A stretch of DNA of 48,906 bases from Acidimicrobiales bacterium (GCA_029263175.1 JAJCXZ010000017.1:1-48906), one strand, 5' to 3'. Numbered from the stretch's first letter, positions 7,672 to 16,967 are shown. Notes: generated by a model from the letters alone, not told the origin. Program-made: numbers and translations.

Positions 7672-8046
7672 ATGACCGCAGTTCTCGATCAGGTCAAGTC
7701 CGCAGCGCTCACCGGCGCCGGCATCAACCTTCTGGTCACCGACGCCATCGTCGGCCGCGAGGTTCCCGCCCCGAAGTTCGCCGAGGCCTATGTCGCCTCC
7801 GCTCGCGAGCAGGCCAACGAGGCCCTCACCGGTTTCCGCGGTCGCACCGAGGCACCCGCCCTCAAGGCGATCAGCCGTTTGCCCGAACCCATCGCCGATG
7901 CGATGATCACCGGTCGCACCGCGGCGTGGGACCGCCTCGGCATCGACGCCCCGGCACCCGCCAAAAAGGCCGCTCCGGCCAAGGCCACGAAGTCCGCCGG
8001 CAAGTCCGCCAGCAAGGCCTCCACCAAAGCCAAGGCCGGCAAGTAA
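7672..8046 (+). CDS. HbhA-like protein with Lys/Ala/Pro-rich basic tail
   Basis: The 124-aa protein has a helical N-terminal part (about 1-95) and a tail of PAKKAAPAKATKSAGK-type repeats, like the heparin- and DNA-binding tail of mycobacterial HbhA but with a shorter head. It sits next to an XRE regulator similar to Rv0474, the neighbour of hbhA (Rv0475) in Mycobacterium tuberculosis, which supports the call. AAGGAGA (7660-7666) is a strong ribosome binding site for ATG 7672. Possible roles are nucleoid or envelope association, or a phasin-like function. The family call rests on composition and context, not alignment. Confidence 0.6.
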   Translation: MTAVLDQVKSAALTGAGINLLVTDAIVGREVPAPKFAEAYVASAREQANEALTGFRGRTEAPALKAISRLPEPIADAMITGRTAAWDRLGIDAPAPAKKAAPAKATKSAGKSASKASTKAKAGK

Positions 8047-8085
8047 GACGACACGCTTCGGCGTGAATCCCAGAATCCCCCCCAA

Positions 8086-8120
8086 CACGGCCGGGTCGCA
8101 CGCAGTGTGGCCCGGTCGTG
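8086..8120 (+). terminator. Hairpin terminator
   Basis: CACGGCCGGG (8086-8095) pairs with CCCGGTCGTG (8111-8120) over 10 bp with one G-U. A smaller CACGC-TTCG-GCGTG hairpin lies just before it (8052-8065). Both follow the stop of the HbhA-like gene and precede the XRE promoter. Confidence 0.6.
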
Positions 8121-8163
8121 GCGCGTTCAGAGTTACCTGGCTGATCAGAAGTACAGTGTCGTG

Positions 8164-8517
8164 ATGCCGCCAGATCCCCGAGACGCCTGGCGTGAGCTCG
8201 GCAACCACATCCGTGAGCAGCGTCGCCAGGCCGAGTTGAGCGTGCGCAAGCTCGCGGACATGGCCGGCGTATCGAACCCCTATCTCAGCCAGATCGAGCG
8301 CGGCCTCAAACGGCCGAGTGCCGAGATCCTCCAGCAGCTCGCCCGGGCGCTCGAGGTATCCGCCGAGTCGCTCTACGTGCGTGCCGGCATCCTCGACGAA
8401 GAACCGGAGTCGGATCTCCTCGCCACGATTCGTGCGCAGAGCGAGCTCAGCACCGATCAGAAGCAGGTGCTGATCCGGATCTACGAGTCGTTCGTGGCCG
8501 AGAACGCCGGCAACTGA
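8164..8517 (+). CDS. XRE-family HTH regulator, Rv0474-like
   Basis: The 117-aa protein has a Cro/CI-type HTH in its first half (SVRKLADMAGVSNPYLSQIERGLKRPSAEILQQLARAL) and a short helical tail (STDQKQVLIRIYESFVAE). This is the layout of the regulator beside hbhA in mycobacteria. TACAGT (8152-8157) ends 6 nt before ATG 8164, so the mRNA is probably leaderless; GTG 8161 is a near alternative. It likely regulates the HbhA-like gene through the repeat at 7608-7635. Confidence 0.8.
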   Translation: MPPDPRDAWRELGNHIREQRRQAELSVRKLADMAGVSNPYLSQIERGLKRPSAEILQQLARALEVSAESLYVRAGILDEEPESDLLATIRAQSELSTDQKQVLIRIYESFVAENAGN

Positions 8518-8520
8518 GGC

Positions 8521-9273
8521 TCAACCCAGCCCGTCGGTCAGAAACTGGACGGCGATGGTCGATGTGCGAGTCGCCATGTCGGCCAGCAGCATGGGCACAT
8601 CGACGGGCGCACTGAATTGCTCGATCTGAGCGGTTAGGGCGAGGCTGCCATCAGACTCGATGCCGACCGACGTCAACGTCGCGCCTTCGGGAAGCCAATC
8701 CAGCTCTCGCTCGTAGCGTCGGTGGAAGCGCTCGGGAACGGATACGAGCCGGCCCCGCAACCGAGCCCGCGTCACAGAAACGCCGACCGCGCGGCCGTCA
8801 ACCCATGGCTCGAGCACGGCATCACCCCAGCGGCCGATGCCGGGGAGTGGCGCCAGCAGCTCACCGTCGGCGACGGTGACCGCGGCCTCCGGCGCAACCG
8901 ATTCGGCCCAGGCCGCGACCTGATCCGGCGTCAACCCGACAGCAATCTCAACAAGCTGAGCACCGAGGCGCTGCGGCACGGCTTCGAGGATGCGGACGTC
9001 GGACGCCTTCAAGTGGACGCCCGCGATCGGCCGTCCGTTTGCTATGACATCGTCGAATCTGATGTCGACCCGACGCCATAGGCCGGCTTGACCACTGAGC
9101 ATCGCCTTGGCTGGGTCGTCGACCGGGCTCAGTTCGTCGACGGCGACGACGCGGGCTGTGACGCCACCGGCCACCGGTAGCTCCACGGTTTGGCCGACCA
9201 GGACCTGACCGGCAGCGGCGAACACGCCGTCGGCAATACGGCTCAGCCCCAGCGGGTCCCACCATTTGGACAT
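8521..9273 (-). CDS. LmeA/DUF2993-like protein
   Basis: The 250-aa protein has no clear membrane span. The middle, VDIRFDDVIANGRPIAGVHL followed by ASDVRI, is typical of DUF2993 proteins such as mycobacterial LmeA, which bind phospholipids and take part in lipoglycan assembly. The second half repeats a similar barrel pattern. TAGTGT on the minus strand (9285-9280) ends 6 nt before the ATG, again leaderless. It is convergent with the XRE gene, 3 bp away. Medium confidence. Confidence 0.55.
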   Translation of the reverse strand: MSKWWDPLGLSRIADGVFAAAGQVLVGQTVELPVAGGVTARVVAVDELSPVDDPAKAMLSGQAGLWRRVDIRFDDVIANGRPIAGVHLKASDVRILEAVPQRLGAQLVEIAVGLTPDQVAAWAESVAPEAAVTVADGELLAPLPGIGRWGDAVLEPWVDGRAVGVSVTRARLRGRLVSVPERFHRRYERELDWLPEGATLTSVGIESDGSLALTAQIEQFSAPVDVPMLLADMATRTSTIAVQFLTDGLG

Positions 9274-9317
9274 GGGGGAACACTAGGGCGCGGCCCCGGC
9301 ACCGGTAGCCTCCGCCG

Positions 9318-10238
9318 ATGAGCGATGCCATCACTACAACGGAGGTCGAGGGCCCGGTCCACCGGCTGGGCATCGCGGGCGGCATCGTTGCGGTGCTGGC
9401 CTGGGGTGTGTCCGGCGTCATTGCCAAGCACATCGAGATGGGCGGCATCGCCATCGCCGCCTACCGCTTCATCACATACTTCCTGGCACTCGGCGTCTTC
9501 ATGCAGCTTCGTGGGACCCGCATCACGCTACGTGTCCTTCGGCTCTCGATGTGGGGCGGGCTCGCGCTTGGCGCCGATGTCGCCTTGTTCTTCTCAGCGA
9601 TCAAGCTCACTTCGGTCGCGAACGCCACGGTCATCGGTGCACTGCAACCGGTGCTCGTAGCGATCGTCGCGCACCGCTTCTTCGGCGAACGCATCCGACT
9701 TCGGGACATGGGATTCGGCGGAGTGGCGTTCCTCGCTGTGGTCGTCGTGGTCCTGAACGCAGCCGATTCGGCGGAGCCCGATTTCACCGGCGACCTGCTC
9801 GCGGTTGGCGCGCTGTTTGCGTGGGCTGCCTACTTCGTGTTCTCCAAGCTCTCCAAGGGGAAACTCACCGGCAACGAATACACAATCGGCACGGCGTTCT
9901 GGGTCGGTGTCACCAATGTGCCGTTGGCCTTCATCTTCGGCCAGTCGCTGGCGTGGCCCAGCGCCGAGTCGTGGCTGTGGCTGCTGCTGCTCACCTTCGG
10001 CGCCGGCATCCTGGGCCATTCGATCATGAACTGGTCGCTTCAGCAGATCCCGCTGTGGCTGGCTTCGACATTCACGTTGTTCATCCCGAGCGTGGCGGCG
10101 TTTTCGGCGTGGCTCTTCCTCGGTGAGGAACTCACCGTGGTCCAGATGGTCGCCATGTTCGTCGGAATTCTGGCGTTGATCGGCGTGGTCACCGGTCAGG
10201 CCGGCATCGGAAGTCGACCAAGACCCCTGCGACGGTGA
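9318..10238 (+). CDS. EamA/DMT-superfamily permease
   Basis: The 306-aa protein has ten hydrophobic segments arranged as two EamA repeats. The first ends in VVVVVLNAADSAEPDF and the second repeats the LQQIPLWLASTFTLFIPSVAA pattern. Members export amino acids, nucleotides or metabolites. TAGCCT (9306-9311) ends 6 nt before the ATG. Substrate unknown. Confidence 0.85.
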   Translation: MSDAITTTEVEGPVHRLGIAGGIVAVLAWGVSGVIAKHIEMGGIAIAAYRFITYFLALGVFMQLRGTRITLRVLRLSMWGGLALGADVALFFSAIKLTSVANATVIGALQPVLVAIVAHRFFGERIRLRDMGFGGVAFLAVVVVVLNAADSAEPDFTGDLLAVGALFAWAAYFVFSKLSKGKLTGNEYTIGTAFWVGVTNVPLAFIFGQSLAWPSAESWLWLLLLTFGAGILGHSIMNWSLQQIPLWLASTFTLFIPSVAAFSAWLFLGEELTVVQMVAMFVGILALIGVVTGQAGIGSRPRPLRR

Positions 10239-10263
10239 ACAATGGCGTCATGAAAGCCAACAT

Positions 10264-11676
10264 ATGACGCCTGATGAGTACCAGCAATACGACGCCACCG
10301 GCCTGGCCGGGCTCGTGGGCGGCAAGGAGATCAGTCCGCGGGAGCTGATCGACGTGGCGATCGGCGAAATCGAAGCTCGTAATCCGGCCATCAACGCCGT
10401 GATCGCCACCCGGTTCGAGGAGGCCCGAGCCGAAGCGGCGGCGCTTGGTGATGGCGCCCTCGGGATCCCCTGGTTGATCAAGGACTTCAACACCGACATC
10501 GCCGGTCTGGCGACGCGGGGCGGAAGTCGTCTCCTCGCGGACGCATCGCCTGCCGTCGCCGACGGTGTGCTCGTCGAGCGCTACAAGGCCGCCGGGATGG
10601 TGATCCTCGGCAAGACCAACACTCCCGAGTTCGGCATGAACGTCGACACCACGCCGTCGCTTTTCGGCCCCACCCTCAACCCGCATGATCCGACCCGTAG
10701 TGCCGGTGGCTCAAGCGGCGGGAGCGCAGCGGCCGTTGCCGCAGGGATGTTGCCGGCGTGCCATGCCACCGACAGCGGCGGATCGATCCGAATACCAGCT
10801 TCCAACTGCGGGTTGTTCGGCCTCAAACCCACGCGTGCCCGCGTGCCGCTCGGCAACAACGCCCCCGAGGGTCTGGCCGGGATGAGCACAGGAAACGCGG
10901 TCAGCCACTCGGTTCGTGACTCCGCGCTGGCGCTCGACATCGCCGCCGGCCCGTTGAGCACCGACATCTACTTCGCTCCGCAGCAGCCGCCGTCCTATGT
11001 GGCCACCCTCGACGCGCCACTGCAGCCTCTCCGGATCGGCCGTTGGGTAGCGGGCCTCGCCGGCGAGTTCGTCCACCCGCAGTGCGTGGCAGCGGTCGAT
11101 GACGGCGCAGCCTTACTCGAGTCCCTCGGTCATGAGGTTGTCGACATGGCGCCGCCGATCGACGGTGAACCGTTGCGTGACGCGCTCGACTGCCTCTTCA
11201 GCGTGAACACCAAGGCCATTGTCGAGATGTTGCGGGCGACCATGCCGCACATCCCGGTCGACGACCTGCTGGAGCCGGCCACAGCGGCGTGCGCCAACGA
11301 GGGCGACCGGTTTGGCGCAGTGGACTACGTCAACGCCCTGGCCTTTGGCCGAGCAGCGACCGTGGCCATGGCCGGATACTTCACCGAGGTCGATGTCGTC
11401 CTGTCTCCTGTACTCGCCAACCCGCCGCTCCCACTCGGCGAGCTCGATCCGCGGGTCTCCGATTGGACGGGATTCTTCGGCCGCATGATTGCCGAGATCC
11501 CCTTCACCGCCTTGTTCAACATGACCGGTGGCCCGGCAGCCTCGCTGCCGCTGTCGAAGTCGCCCGAGGGCTGGCCCATCGGCGTGCAAATCGGCGGCCC
11601 ACTCGGCAGCGAGGTCGTCTTGCTGCAGCTCGCCCGAGCTGTCGAGGTCGCCGCGCCCTGGCACAGCCGGCGATGA
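10264..11676 (+). CDS. Amidase-signature family hydrolase
   Basis: The 470-aa enzyme has the Ser-cisSer-Lys triad of amidase-signature enzymes: Lys in PWLIKDF (about 80), the Gly/Ser loop GGSSGGSAAAVAAG and the nucleophile region DSGGSIRIPAS. The family cleaves amide bonds of small molecules or indole-acetamide-like substrates. A 5-codon frame (10250-10267, MKANI) ends on the amidase ATG (ATGA), so translation may be coupled. The gene itself overlaps the next by ATGA. Confidence 0.88.
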   Translation: MTPDEYQQYDATGLAGLVGGKEISPRELIDVAIGEIEARNPAINAVIATRFEEARAEAAALGDGALGIPWLIKDFNTDIAGLATRGGSRLLADASPAVADGVLVERYKAAGMVILGKTNTPEFGMNVDTTPSLFGPTLNPHDPTRSAGGSSGGSAAAVAAGMLPACHATDSGGSIRIPASNCGLFGLKPTRARVPLGNNAPEGLAGMSTGNAVSHSVRDSALALDIAAGPLSTDIYFAPQQPPSYVATLDAPLQPLRIGRWVAGLAGEFVHPQCVAAVDDGAALLESLGHEVVDMAPPIDGEPLRDALDCLFSVNTKAIVEMLRATMPHIPVDDLLEPATAACANEGDRFGAVDYVNALAFGRAATVAMAGYFTEVDVVLSPVLANPPLPLGELDPRVSDWTGFFGRMIAEIPFTALFNMTGGPAASLPLSKSPEGWPIGVQIGGPLGSEVVLLQLARAVEVAAPWHSRR

Positions 11677-12575
11677 CAGCCGTCGACCTGTGGGTTGCGT
11701 TCAGCGAGACGATCGCGGGCGGAAGCACGGCCGGGATCGTCCATGATGCTGCGGGCCTGACGGCCGAGGAGATGCAGACGATTGCCACCGAGGTCGGCGC
11801 TCCTGCGACCTGCTTCGTTCAGGCCGCGAGTCCTCACCAGGTCGAGGTGCGTTTCTTCTCGACGCTGACCGAATACGGCATGTGCGGCCACGGCACGATC
11901 GCTCTGTTGACGGCGCTCATCGATGCCGGGCGGATCGAGTGCGGCCCAGAGGCCCGACCGCTCGACCTGGTCACGCCGACGAGCACTGCCACGATGACCA
12001 TCCACCTCCGCGATGACGACCGGCCCGAAGTGATGCTCAGCCTCGAACCCGCTCCTTTCGGGCCAACCCGAATCGCACCTGGCGAACTCGCCGACGCGCT
12101 GGGCACGACGACAGAGTCGTTCAGCCCGATCCCGATCGAGGAGAGTCCGTCGGATTTCGTCCATCTGATCGTGCCGACGACCGGTCTCGATGCTCTTGCG
12201 TCGATGACACCCGATTTCGAGACACTGGCCGATCTCTGCCGCGCTCACGGCCTGCATACGGTTGCCGCCTACTCCCCTACTCCCGGCGACCTCTCCAACA
12301 CAATTCGAGTCCGCGACTTCTGCCCCGCGACCGGAACTGCTGAGGCCCCGGCCACTGGCACCACCAACCGGGCGGTGTCCGGATACCTCGCGCGCCACAA
12401 CATCCACGGCCTCGGGGCGAGCGGCAGCCACACCGTGCGAGCCGAGCAGGGCATCGAGATGGGGCAGGCAAGTCTCATCACCACGACGATGCAGGTGACC
12501 GATGGTGTGGTCACGTCGATCTCGGTTGGAGGAGTTGCCACACTTCTCCGGCGCGCTGGTGACCGCGGGATCTAG
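11673..12575 (+). CDS. PhzF-family protein lacking the usual catalytic Glu
   Basis: The 300-aa protein has the PhzF/diaminopimelate-epimerase-like fold: the first-lobe motif YGMCGHGTIAL and the second-lobe motif AEAPATGTTNRAVSGYL. Family members usually carry a general acid/base Glu in SETxFV; here the matching stretch reads GAPATCFV, so that Glu appears to be Ala. The protein may therefore be a non-isomerase relative. It starts at the ATGA overlap with the amidase, suggesting a shared substrate pathway. The longer open frame upstream is only a shadow. Confidence 0.75.
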   Translation: MTAVDLWVAFSETIAGGSTAGIVHDAAGLTAEEMQTIATEVGAPATCFVQAASPHQVEVRFFSTLTEYGMCGHGTIALLTALIDAGRIECGPEARPLDLVTPTSTATMTIHLRDDDRPEVMLSLEPAPFGPTRIAPGELADALGTTTESFSPIPIEESPSDFVHLIVPTTGLDALASMTPDFETLADLCRAHGLHTVAAYSPTPGDLSNTIRVRDFCPATGTAEAPATGTTNRAVSGYLARHNIHGLGASGSHTVRAEQGIEMGQASLITTTMQVTDGVVTSISVGGVATLLRRAGDRGI

Positions 12576-12584
12576 ATTTCGCGC

Positions 12585-13400
12585 ATGGAAGATGTGCTGA
12601 TCAAACGTCCAGCCGAGTTCGTCTCGGCTGTCTATCCCGGCTCACTTCGCGAGCATTGCTCGGAGGATGAGTGGGAAACCCGCTGCGAACTCGCCGCCCT
12701 CTTTCGCCTCACACACCACTACGGGCTCGACGACATGGCCAACGGGATCGCGGCGGCACGGATCAAGGACCAGCCCGGCCACTACCTCATTCACCCCTAC
12801 GGGATCTTCTGGGATGAAGTGCGGGCGTCGGACTTCGTGGTCATCAACGACGAGGGCGACATCGTCCCCCGAGGCGATCGGGTCGAAGATCGCTACGTCG
12901 GTGTCGGTGTGATCAATGTTGTGCTGTGGGTCTTCAACAACAAGCCGACGACATCGTTCGTGATGCACGGGCATGTGGAGGAGATCCAGGCCGTGTCGGT
13001 GACACGCGATGGTCTTCAGCCGTTGTCGCAGGCGGCGATCTACCTCTCACCCATGATCGACTACATCAACTACGACTTTCTCGAGGATGAGGTCTACGCC
13101 AAGAGCTTCGTCGAGCAGTTCCTCGACCACGAGATCCTCATTTCGCGCCACCACGGCTACTACACAGCCGGCGCGTCGGCAGGAGAAGCGCTCTTTCGCA
13201 CCTTCTACCTGGCCCACGCATGCCGGGTTCAGATCCAGTCGCTGTCCCAAGGGCAACCGGTGATCCTCCTCGACGACGACCGACTGAACGCCACCCACGA
13301 GGAAATGTACGCAAGCGACGAGTACAACTATGACGGCGCCACCGAGTGGCTCGGCTGGATGCGGCTGCTCGAGCGCAAGAACCCGGGCTGGATGGAGTAG
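12585..13400 (+). CDS. Class II aldolase/adducin-family protein
   Basis: The 271-aa protein shows the metal-binding HGHVE (about 127-131) and HHGYYTAG (about 189-196), which supply the His ligands of class II aldolases. The family includes fuculose-phosphate aldolase and decarboxylase/epimerase relatives. TAGATT (12573-12578) ends 6 nt before the ATG, so it has its own leaderless promoter despite being only 9 bp after the PhzF-like gene. Substrate unknown. Confidence 0.8.
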   Translation: MEDVLIKRPAEFVSAVYPGSLREHCSEDEWETRCELAALFRLTHHYGLDDMANGIAAARIKDQPGHYLIHPYGIFWDEVRASDFVVINDEGDIVPRGDRVEDRYVGVGVINVVLWVFNNKPTTSFVMHGHVEEIQAVSVTRDGLQPLSQAAIYLSPMIDYINYDFLEDEVYAKSFVEQFLDHEILISRHHGYYTAGASAGEALFRTFYLAHACRVQIQSLSQGQPVILLDDDRLNATHEEMYASDEYNYDGATEWLGWMRLLERKNPGWME

Positions 13401-13404
13401 GTCG

Positions 13405-15192
13405 TCAGATGGCGACGCCGCGGCTCCACGCCTCGTGAAGCTGCGCGTATTCGCCGCCGCTGGTGACGAGTTCGTCATGTGAGCCGGTCTCCACGATGTG
13501 GCCATCAGCGAACACGACCACAAGGTCGGCGCGCTCGGCGGTCGAGAGGCGATGGGCGACGGTGACGGTGGTGCGTCCCTGCTTGAGGCGATCGAGGGCG
13601 GCGGTCATCGCCAGTTCAGTTGCCGGGTCGAGCGACGAGGTCGCCTCGTCGAGGATCAGCACACCAGGATCGGCGAGGGCGGCCCGCACCACGGCCACGA
13701 GCTGACGTTCACCAACCGACAGGCCTTCGCCGCCGGGCCCGATCTCGGTGTCGAGACCCTGCGGCAAGGAACCAACCCACCCGGTGAGTCCCAGATCGGC
13801 GATGGCGGTCACGATCTCGGCATCGGTCGCATCGTCTCGACCCATGCGGATGTTCTCGCGGACGGGCATGGCGAAGAGGAAGCCGTCCTGGGGCACCATG
13901 CGCACGGCATGGCGGCGATCCGATTCGGACAAGCGCCGCACGTCGACCTCGCCGAGCGCCACCGTTCCCTCATCGGGGTCAGCGAGTCGGCAGAGCAGAC
14001 GAGCCAGCGTGGTTTTGCCCGACCCCGTCGCTCCCACCACGGCAACAGCCGTCCCCGCGGGGACGTGCAGTGACACATCGTGGAGGACGGCGTGATCGTT
14101 GTAGGCGAACGACACATGGTCGACGTCGATCTCGAGTGGGCCATCATGGATCGGCAACGGGAGCTCGGCCGGCGGGATGGCCTGGGGGCGGGTGGCCAAC
14201 TCGATCGTGCGCTGCCAGCCGGCGAGGGCCATCGTGGTGTCGTCGATCACCTCGGTGAGCTCGGCGATCGGTGTGAGCACGATCTGCACCAGGAAAAGAA
14301 TCGCCACCGTGGCGCCGAGGGTCGGACCATCGGCACCGAGCCAGACGGCGGCGAGGACCACGGCCGCGATGGCGATCGTGCCGAAGATATCGGAGATGGT
14401 GAACAGCCATGCCATCACCCGGTTCGCCCACAGGTGGCTGGAGTAGAGGCTGTCGACATCGGTGTTGAGCTGGCGGGTCGCCGCCTCGTGCTGCCCGAAC
14501 GCGCGGATCACCTCACCACCGGCGATCGCCTCGTTCGTGTCGCTCAACAGATCGGCGGTGCGGTTGCGCACCACCGCCACTCGCTGCTGCCGCGCCCGTT
14601 GCAGCTTCATCAAGATCGGCACCATCAGGACGAGGGAGATCGTGGCGACCAGTGCGAGTTGCCAGGAGTAGAAGAACATGGCCAGTGTGGCGGTGAGAGC
14701 GATCGTGGTGTTGACCAGCCACGAGTACGCGCCCCAGTCGACGAATCGGGTCAAGGCTTCGATGTCGCCTGTGGTGCGGCTGACCAGGTCGCCTTGGCGC
14801 TCGGTGGCGTGCTCGGCGAGCGACAGGTCGACGGCGCGGCGCAGCACGACCTTGCGCAGACGGGCGAGGGCCTGCTCGCTGGTGCGGATCAGCACGAACT
14901 GACTGAGCACCGACAGAAGCACGACGCCGATCACGACAGCGGTGGTGATCACGGCAAGGGTGAGGAGTTCAGCGCGGCTGTAGCCGGCGGCTTCGAGAAG
15001 GTCGCCATCGATGAGGCGCTGGAACAGCACGGGGATGGCGATTCGTCCGAGGCTGAGGAGCACACCGGTGGCGAGGAGGAGGCGTATGACCGGGCGGAAC
15101 TCCGGATTGAGGTCGAGGCCGGCCCGCAGAATGGCGAACGCGGTGACCTCAGAGCCCTCTCCGAAGGGTGAGGTGTTCGGTATCTCGCTCAC
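13405..15192 (-). CDS. ABC exporter half-transporter (catalytically complete Walker site)
   Basis: The 595-aa protein has a six-helix membrane domain (about 35-315) and an ATPase domain: Walker A GATGSGKT (387-394), Walker B VLILDE with catalytic E516, and a degenerate signature LSVGE (491-495). It starts with GTG in a GTGA overlap with the upstream partner, with which it should form a heterodimer. Its poor signature belongs to the same composite site as the partner's Walker B with Asp. Such exporters move drugs, lipids or peptides out of the cell. Confidence 0.88.
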   Translation of the reverse strand: MSEIPNTSPFGEGSEVTAFAILRAGLDLNPEFRPVIRLLLATGVLLSLGRIAIPVLFQRLIDGDLLEAAGYSRAELLTLAVITTAVVIGVVLLSVLSQFVLIRTSEQALARLRKVVLRRAVDLSLAEHATERQGDLVSRTTGDIEALTRFVDWGAYSWLVNTTIALTATLAMFFYSWQLALVATISLVLMVPILMKLQRARQQRVAVVRNRTADLLSDTNEAIAGGEVIRAFGQHEAATRQLNTDVDSLYSSHLWANRVMAWLFTISDIFGTIAIAAVVLAAVWLGADGPTLGATVAILFLVQIVLTPIAELTEVIDDTTMALAGWQRTIELATRPQAIPPAELPLPIHDGPLEIDVDHVSFAYNDHAVLHDVSLHVPAGTAVAVVGATGSGKTTLARLLCRLADPDEGTVALGEVDVRRLSESDRRHAVRMVPQDGFLFAMPVRENIRMGRDDATDAEIVTAIADLGLTGWVGSLPQGLDTEIGPGGEGLSVGERQLVAVVRAALADPGVLILDEATSSLDPATELAMTAALDRLKQGRTTVTVAHRLSTAERADLVVVFADGHIVETGSHDELVTSGGEYAQLHEAWSRGVAI

Positions 15193-16967
15193 AGCACCGC
15201 TCCCCGCTCGTAGGCGGCGACGAGATCGCGATACTCGGGGTTGGCGAGCAGTGATTGGTGATCGCCGACCTCGACGACTCGGCCATCGACCACCAGAGCC
15301 ACTCGGTCAGCGCCGGCCATCGCCGCTACTCGGTGGGTCACCATCACGACGGTGGTCGGGAGCTCGGCGAGGTTGGCGAGGATCTCCTCTTCGCGCACGG
15401 GATCGACGGCCGACGTGGCATCGTCGAGCAACACCAGCCCGGGGTCACCGGCCAGCGCGCGGGCGAGGGCGATCCGCTGGCGTTGGCCACCCGACACGGC
15501 GACACCTCGTTCGCCGACCAGGGTGTCGAACCCGTCGGGCAGGATCTCATCCAGGTCGGCGCCACCGGCGAGCACGAGAGCCCGGTCGACGTCGGCGCTG
15601 GTCAGGTTGCGACCGTAGTCGACGTTGCTGCGTACGGTGCCGGTGAACAGCACGGCGTTCTGCGCGGCGACTGTCACGCGGCCGCGGAGGTCGGCCTCGC
15701 TGATGTCGGCCGCGGGTATGTCGCCATAGGTCACACCGCCGGCGTCTACGGGGCGAAGCCGAGCGAGCACTTCGAGGGCCGTCGACTTGCCACCGCCGGT
15801 TGGTCCGACGAGAGCCAGCGTTTCGCCGGCGACTACCGGTAGAGACAATCCGGAGACACGGGAGCGATCGGTCTCCCCCACTCGTACGTCGGTGAGCTGG
15901 GCCGCGAGCGGGCCGGTCGGGAGCTTCCGGGGGTTGGCCGGAGCGGCCCGGAGAGGATCATCCGGTTCGACGAGAACCACATCGACCCGTCGCCGTCCGA
16001 CCACCGAGATGGGCAGGTCGGTCAGAAAGAAGCCGATCACCTGTATGGGGAACGCCAACACGCCGAAGAGGGCGACGGCCTGGACGAGGTCTCCTGGCTC
16101 GAGAATCCCGCTTGCCACCCGGCTGGCGCCGACGACCACGATCAGGATCATGGCGAGCTGAGGGATCATGGAGAACGACGTGTCGATCCCCATTTTCAGC
16201 GCGCCGACATGCACCCGACTTGCCCTGTGGTGTTCGACGATTTCGGCGAAGCGCTCGAGTTCGGCGTCCTCACGGCCGAGGGTCTTGATGACCTGGGTGC
16301 CGGCGATGATCTCCGTGGTTGCGGCGGTGACGGCGGCGTTGGCTTCCCGTTCGACCGCCGTCGGCTTCTCCAGGATGATCGCCGTGAACCAGCTGGCGCC
16401 GACCACCAGCGGAAGCACGCCGACGGTGGCGAACATCAGCGGAAGGTCGATGGCGGCCAGCCCGGTGACGGCGAACACCAGCATGCTCAGCACACCGATG
16501 GTGAACGGCGCCGGATGCATCACGTCGACCGCCGACTCGGTGTCGGCATCGATGTTGGCCAGCATCGTTCCGGGCGCACGGCTGCGGAGCCGGGCGAGCG
16601 GCATCTCCACAATGCGCTCCGCCAGGTCACGCTGGAGCCCCGTGCGGCAGAGCGCGGCGGTCATGCCTGCGTAGTAGCGCCGGGCGACCACGCCAACCGT
16701 GCGGATCACCATGATTCCGACGAGGATGGCTACTGCGGCCCAATGGCGACTGTCAGCACCCTCGAAGTGCGGCACGAGTGCTTCGTCGACCGCCCAACCG
16801 AGCCCGAACGCAGACCCGACCGTGCCTGCGGCGTAGACCACCGAACCCACTGACGCGATGGTGAACGGTCGCCAGTTGGCGCGCGCGTATCCGCTGACCA
16901 ACCGCAGCCCGTCGCCGATTGGAGAACCGCCGGACGGGCGCGCGTCAAGAGAGGTCGCTTCGCTCAT
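15189..16967 (-). CDS. ABC exporter half-transporter (degenerate Walker B)
   Basis: The 592-aa protein (from the ATG of MSEATSLDAR) has membrane helices at about 35-320 and an ATPase domain with Walker A GPTGGGKS (388-395), a good signature VSGGQ (491-495) and Walker B LVLLDD, where Asp516 replaces the catalytic Glu. Together with the 595-aa partner this gives one consensus and one degenerate ATP site, as in heterodimeric type IV exporters. TAGCGT on the minus strand (16980-16975) ends 7 nt before the ATG, so the two-gene operon is probably leaderless. Confidence 0.88.
   Translation of the reverse strand: MSEATSLDARPSGGSPIGDGLRLVSGYARANWRPFTIASVGSVVYAAGTVGSAFGLGWAVDEALVPHFEGADSRHWAAVAILVGIMVIRTVGVVARRYYAGMTAALCRTGLQRDLAERIVEMPLARLRSRAPGTMLANIDADTESAVDVMHPAPFTIGVLSMLVFAVTGLAAIDLPLMFATVGVLPLVVGASWFTAIILEKPTAVEREANAAVTAATTEIIAGTQVIKTLGREDAELERFAEIVEHHRASRVHVGALKMGIDTSFSMIPQLAMILIVVVGASRVASGILEPGDLVQAVALFGVLAFPIQVIGFFLTDLPISVVGRRRVDVVLVEPDDPLRAAPANPRKLPTGPLAAQLTDVRVGETDRSRVSGLSLPVVAGETLALVGPTGGGKSTALEVLARLRPVDAGGVTYGDIPAADISEADLRGRVTVAAQNAVLFTGTVRSNVDYGRNLTSADVDRALVLAGGADLDEILPDGFDTLVGERGVAVSGGQRQRIALARALAGDPGLVLLDDATSAVDPVREEEILANLAELPTTVVMVTHRVAAMAGADRVALVVDGRVVEVGDHQSLLANPEYRDLVAAYERGAVL

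Noticed and set aside
11289-11672. N-terminal extension of the PhzF-like protein
   Set aside because: The extension lies inside the amidase gene in another frame and is Arg/Pro-rich filler.
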